A DNA stretch of 64,000 nucleotides from Straminergon stramineum. Lineage: Eukaryota > Streptophyta > Bryopsida > Hypnales > Calliergonaceae. Under the pieces are notes generated by a model. The model saw only the letters and a list, made by a program, of their open reading frames with translations, had not been told where the DNA came from and did not search any database. Position 1 is the first letter of the stretch; the number at the start of each line of letters is the position of its first letter. Below, piece by piece: positions 60,130-64,000 of the stretch. The stretch lies in assembly GCA_963920665.1 (NCBI GenBank), contig OY987263.1, positions 25,656,547 through 25,720,546 on the forward strand, given 5' to 3'. The translations under genes and the position numbers were made by a program.

Positions 60130-60490
60130 GGGCCCACCTCTACGAACTCTTGTCCACGTGTCCTAGACAGGTTTTGAATTTGGAATTTTGCACTTGAACT
60201 ATTCATTCAGTGACAACTCTTCATGCTAATTGAAGAAGATCGACGGCAATCTTCCAACTTTTGGAACCTCCAACATTTTGGCGACTTAGGGTTCAATGCA
60301 TGGCACTTCCAATTTTGAGAGAATACAAATTATGGGGATAGCTTCTTGTTTTGCGACTCTTATTGTGGAGGTCTTGCTGGTGGTGGTGAGAAGCAAATAC
60401 GTTACAGTTCATTGAAGGCGAATTGAAGTACCAATTCATGGACAATGCGGGGGTGTACAAACGTCGTGAAAGTTGCACAAGAGAAGGTGT
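60130..60490. other. Gene-free spacer
   Basis: GC-balanced sequence between the possible LTR and the CACTA-type MITE. No coding frame or repeat was recognised. Confidence 0.35.
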
Positions 60491-60495
60491 AGTAG

Positions 60496-62020
60496 CACTA
60501 CTAGAAAATTCAGCATCCAAATCAACAGAGAAGCATTGATATCTTCTATTGTTTCGGACTTGTTGTTCTAGACAATAATCAATAGAAATCTGTTGATTTT
60601 TTTTGTTGATTTGGTCAAATAAAAAATGAAAAAAAAAGATGAAAAAAAAAAACTTTTTTTTTGCTACCCGAAAATTTTAGGCATCAAAACTTTTTTTTTT
60701 TTTTGGCTGCCTAAAGCCTCTGGACAACCAATCCACACACCTGCAGTTGCCACCCAGATTTGAACTCGGAACCTCACACTTGAAATCACAACACCCTAAC
60801 CAACTTGCCACTATTGAAATTCAATGTACAAAGAAGTATTTGTTTCTAAAATATACACTTACAATTTGGTATTTTGGAACTCAGCAGACTATGAAGACCA
60901 TTTTGGCATAGTAGAATAACTTTTTTCAAAAATCTTTAGACTAAGAAAATCTAGGCAATCAAGCTAACTTTCATCTTCAAAAATTCGTTTGTCATTTTAA
61001 GCCTCCATTCAAAAGTTATAGACAAAATTCAAAGAGAGTGTTTGAAAATATCAAAGAAAATATTCCTTGCTACCCCACTCTGAATTTTGTCTATAACTTT
61101 TGAATGGAGTCTCAAAATCTCAAAAGTATTTTTGAAGATGAAATTTAGCTTGGTTTTCCAACTTTTTCGAGTTCAAAGTTTTTTGAAAAAAGTTATTCTA
61201 CTATGCCAAAATGGCCGCCAAAGTCTAATGAGTTTTTCAAAAAAAGAATTGTGAATGATAATTAAGTTAAAAAATTTCATAGTACATAGAACTTCAACCA
61301 TTGTGCTTCAAATGTTGCCCAAATGAGGGTGTTTTAAATGTTTAGGGTGTTTTGAAAGTCACAATTGTATGTTTTGATGCCTTTCAACTTTAGAAATTAT
61401 GTTCACAATCTTGTTGAGAGTTTTGTATAAAGAATTTCAAACCAATTAGATACATTTGTGATGAGTGCCTGAAATCCCCTAAAACTAAAAAAAATCACCT
61501 TTTCAGAAATAACTTTTTAATTTTAACTTGGATTGATCAAAAAAATTCTAGGCATTAATTTGGTAGTGAAACACAATTTTATTAAAAATTTCACATCTTG
61601 TACAAAAATTGTATTCAACAAATATTGTATCAAGAAGGGCCTACTCAAAACTAAATAGAAAATGGTTTGAAATCATGACGCATGATTTTGACTATAAATT
61701 ATTTCTTTGGCATAAATGTGCCAACCTTGCCCTATTGCTACAATATAAGAACATTCCAAAATCTTATAAATATACAAAGTAGAGTCCATAAATTGCAAAA
61801 GATTCTAATAGATTTTAACAATTTCCAACAAGATTCCAACAAGATTCCAAAGATTTCAAAAAATTTCAAAAAAATTTCAAAAAAATTCTAGATTCCCAAA
61901 AGTTTTGTTGATTCGGTCATTGCAAAAAGTTCAAAAATCAGTGAAATCAATCACTACAATGCCCCAAACAATAAAAATCAATTGATTTTCTATTGATTTG
62001 GTCACGGTTTTCTAGTAGTG
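60496..62020. mobile_element. CACTA-type MITE, about 1.5 kb, with a long internal fold-back
   Basis: The left end CACTACTAGAAAA and the right end TTTTCTAGTAGTG are inverted matches. Inside, AAATCAAT- and TTGATT-like words recur near both ends. The flanks are TAG and TGG, a 3-bp duplication with one change at best. Nothing inside is coding. Arms 60886-61043 and 61078-61226 are complementary over about 150 bp. Confidence 0.75.
60886..61226. repeat. Long inverted repeat, about 150-bp arms with a 34-nt loop
   Basis: CCATTTTGGCATAGTAGAAT and CCATTCAAAAGTTATAGACA in the left arm recur inverted in the right arm, and in between the arms agree at roughly 80 percent of positions. A transcript would fold into a long hairpin. 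Confidence 0.85.
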
Positions 62021-63180
62021 TGGGTCCACACACACAGGCTGTAGAAAGTCATGCACACTTAGAGGAACACCGTCGTAGAGTTACACAATGGCAACAAAAC
62101 AGTTGTGCTAGGCGGAATTCATTGTCCTCTTCCAACAAAGATGGAGCATCGATGGAGAACCAATTTGCGCAAAATAGTGATGGAAGTCATGAGCGTGCTA
62201 TATATTGCGGCACGGTGAAATGACATGCTGACCGCATTTCAAGTAGTTTGATTGAGTAGCTGCTTCGCTTGGACAACGCAGACCTCCGTGTTGTTGTCTT
62301 ATGAAAGGTTTTCAATAATGTACATGTACGCCCGTTGCTACCCGCGTATTATCCAAGTCCAGAGGATGCTAGATCTGAGTGTCAGATCTTATTGAACATT
62401 TGTGCAAAATTACAGTGAACAAAAATACTGCAGAGCTCAAGGAAATTGGCTAGAAAACGTTCAATCTTGGAAGCAGTTGTTTCTAAGATTGATGTGGATT
62501 TTAGTAGATTCCATCAAGTTCTTAGTACGAAAAAAACAAATGTCGTAGGAGCTATAGAACACTTGTGCAACGCTTCTACAATAGCAAGTGCCAGATTTGT
62601 CGTGCCTTGCAAAAGAAAATGGAAGGAGGTATTTCTGATGCTATGAAGTTCGTGGTCATGACTTGGTGGACCAAAGAGAGTCCAATCAGCCCTAATAGGA
62701 AGGACATTCGACGGAAGTGTTTAGGTCGCAATGTGTATGACACACATCCCGCACATCTTCTCATGGAGACTCAGGTTTCTCAAACCTTGCTTTCTGGAAT
62801 ATGCATGTATGATTCCTTCTTCATATTCGGGAATTCGCTATTGCGCTACAGAATGTCTATACAAACTTAATGTACACCTTCCATTATAGGCGACTTGTGA
62901 TCAACATATAATTTGCCCCTTTAGCTTTGAGGCTTCACTCTTAGATACTTGGCACTACAATAGCTCCAGAATTGCCAAACAATACATGTTAGATGCAGTA
63001 ATAGTATTTTCCAAAGCATTTCCTTTGTTCCCAAGTAGTATGCATTCCTTTCCTTTTGCCTTTAGTATTATAAGTATTCTCTTAATTCATTATTGAAGTG
63101 TAGAACTTATATTGTGTTGTGTTTTGTATTCATTGCACTAGTATTTTCCAATACTTCAAATTGGATGTATCATGAAGTAG
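62021..63180 (+). pseudogene. Decayed plus-strand coding remnant, unidentified
   Basis: Pieces SHAHLEEHRRRVTQWQQNSC (about 62050-62200), LARKRSILEAVVSKIDVDFS (about 62450) and FVVMTWWTKESPISPNRKDI with DTHPAHLLMETQ (62650-62790) have protein-like composition and shift frame between them. The last piece weakly recalls a block upstream of DUF7869 domains (W...SP..KDI...H...L.ETQ), but I do not claim membership. Confidence 0.3.
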
Positions 63181-63189
63181 GTCACTTGA

Positions 63190-63737
63190 CGTAGTACTCT
63201 CTATACTTCTACATGTTGTACTTGTGCCTATCACATACTATACATCTTGCCCACCTAGTGCTTCTTAGTATGCTAATACATGTCTTCTTTCGTAGTACTC
63301 CTATGATGGGTTCGTAGTACCTTCTTAATTGTTTCCACTGTCCGAGACTACTACACTGTATTCTCCTTTTGACTTCAACATTTAAAATGGTATGTAAAAG
63401 GATTGCTCATACATGTCTCACTAGTGAACTAACAACAATGTTGTATTCCGTAGTCATACAAATATTGTTCAATAGTAGTGCTCTGTAAATAGTACTATTG
63501 GAACCTTATTAAGGTCACATCATTTCATTATGTTTAGGCTCACCTAGACTATTGTAGGTCTTCTATGCATGATCTACTATGTAGTACTACTGGCTTCAAT
63601 TGCTTTTGCCCCTACACTTCTGGTTTACCATTATAAGTACTTCATTTGTCTTTCAAAGTACTCGAGGTCTTATGAAGTACTAATGACTACCACCTTCAAG
63701 TACTAATGGAGTACTTGTAATTCCTAATAGTACTTTT
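63190..63737. repeat. Cluster of ten AGTACT palindromes
   Basis: AGTACT at 63193, 63294, 63491, 63583, 63636, 63658, 63676, 63699, 63710 and 63729, many as TAGTACT or AAGTACT. About 0.1 would be expected by chance. No coding frame covers it. The rest of the right edge, to 64000, shows nothing recognisable. Confidence 0.7.
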
Positions 63738-64000
63738 TCATGCACTCTATAGTATTGTTTTGACTTCATGTAGCTCCACATTTGTACATAGTTTAGCGTG
63801 TTTGTATTACCACTATTAGATGTTTTGTTCGTATAGGACCACATTATTCACTTTCTTGTCTTGCTACATGTGGTGGGCTTACCATTTCAACTGGTATTGA
63901 TGGCAATACGTGCTCTTTTGCAAAAGCAATTGTATGATCGCTTCATTGCAATTCATCCAGTGTGCCTCATCATGCACCAATCTTTTGACCGTCTGCGACC

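Noticed and set aside
62446..62870. Second DUF7869-type gene
   Set aside because: Only one short block looks similar, and the diagnostic GDNKN and GHTH motifs are missing in the window.
1..64000. tRNA, rRNA, CRISPR array, telomeric repeat or organellar DNA insertion
   Set aside because: None was recognised on either strand. The regular repeats seen are satellites or tandem repeats with degenerate units and no spacer/repeat pattern of CRISPR type.

Overview
The window looks like nuclear DNA of a land plant. It holds spliced genes with GT-AG introns of about 70-700 bp, plant-type gene families (a PITCHOUN1-like RING-CH protein, a nuclear poly(A)-binding protein, an ethanolamine-phosphate cytidylyltransferase fragment), no operons, and a very AT-rich background full of decayed transposons. 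Several transposon families (pogo/CENP-B type, DUF7869 type, DUF4371/hAT type, and a ParB plus methyltransferase-like family) seem to me more typical of non-flowering plants (lycophyte, fern or bryophyte). That placement is inference.

Only three genes look alive. At 1-2254 (minus) lies the 5' part of a RING-CH E3 ubiquitin ligase that runs off the left edge. At 6156-8514 (minus) and 44292-46652 (plus) lie two seven-exon copies of the nuclear poly(A)-binding protein PABN, arranged as an inverted repeat with about 35 kb between the arms. From intron 1 to the 3' UTR the arms appear identical. At both ends, including exon 1, they diverge, as expected after gene conversion.

Between the arms is a transposon graveyard. 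From left to right it has: a broken N4/N6-type DNA-methyltransferase-like gene (11.7-13.4 kb, minus); a dead pogo-like transposase (13.9-16.4 kb plus 21.3-22.1 kb) split by about 4.9 kb that carries a decayed DUF7869-type gene and four interrupted palindromes; two exons of an ethanolamine-phosphate cytidylyltransferase gene (24.7-25.1 kb, minus); tandem repeats (26.3-27.0 kb); a MITE with TA flanks (28.98-29.67 kb); a ParB-like gene remnant (31.5-33.4 kb, minus); a solo LTR with a perfect 5-bp duplication (33823-35138); a degenerate satellite of about 130-bp period (36.0-37.5 kb); a 244-bp tandem array (41.1-42.0 kb); and a CACTA MITE with a perfect 3-bp duplication (42792-43371).

Right of the second PABN gene there is no live gene that I recognise. 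This part has degenerate repeats (49.7-50.4 kb), a second copy of the 10.2-kb repeat (53.1-53.8 kb), tandem repeats (55.4-56.0 kb), a dead DUF4371/hAT-type transposase (56.2-58.1 kb, minus), a possible large LTR (58.1-60.1 kb), a 1.5-kb CACTA-type MITE with a long internal fold-back (60.5-62.0 kb), and a cluster of AGTACT palindromes at the right edge.

The best candidate for something undescribed is the pair of fragments at 11.7-13.4 and 31.5-33.4 kb. Read together they suggest a plant repeat family that joins a ParB-like DGNHR domain to a beta-class amino-methyltransferase-like domain. Both copies are broken. No tRNA, rRNA, CRISPR array or organellar gene was seen.
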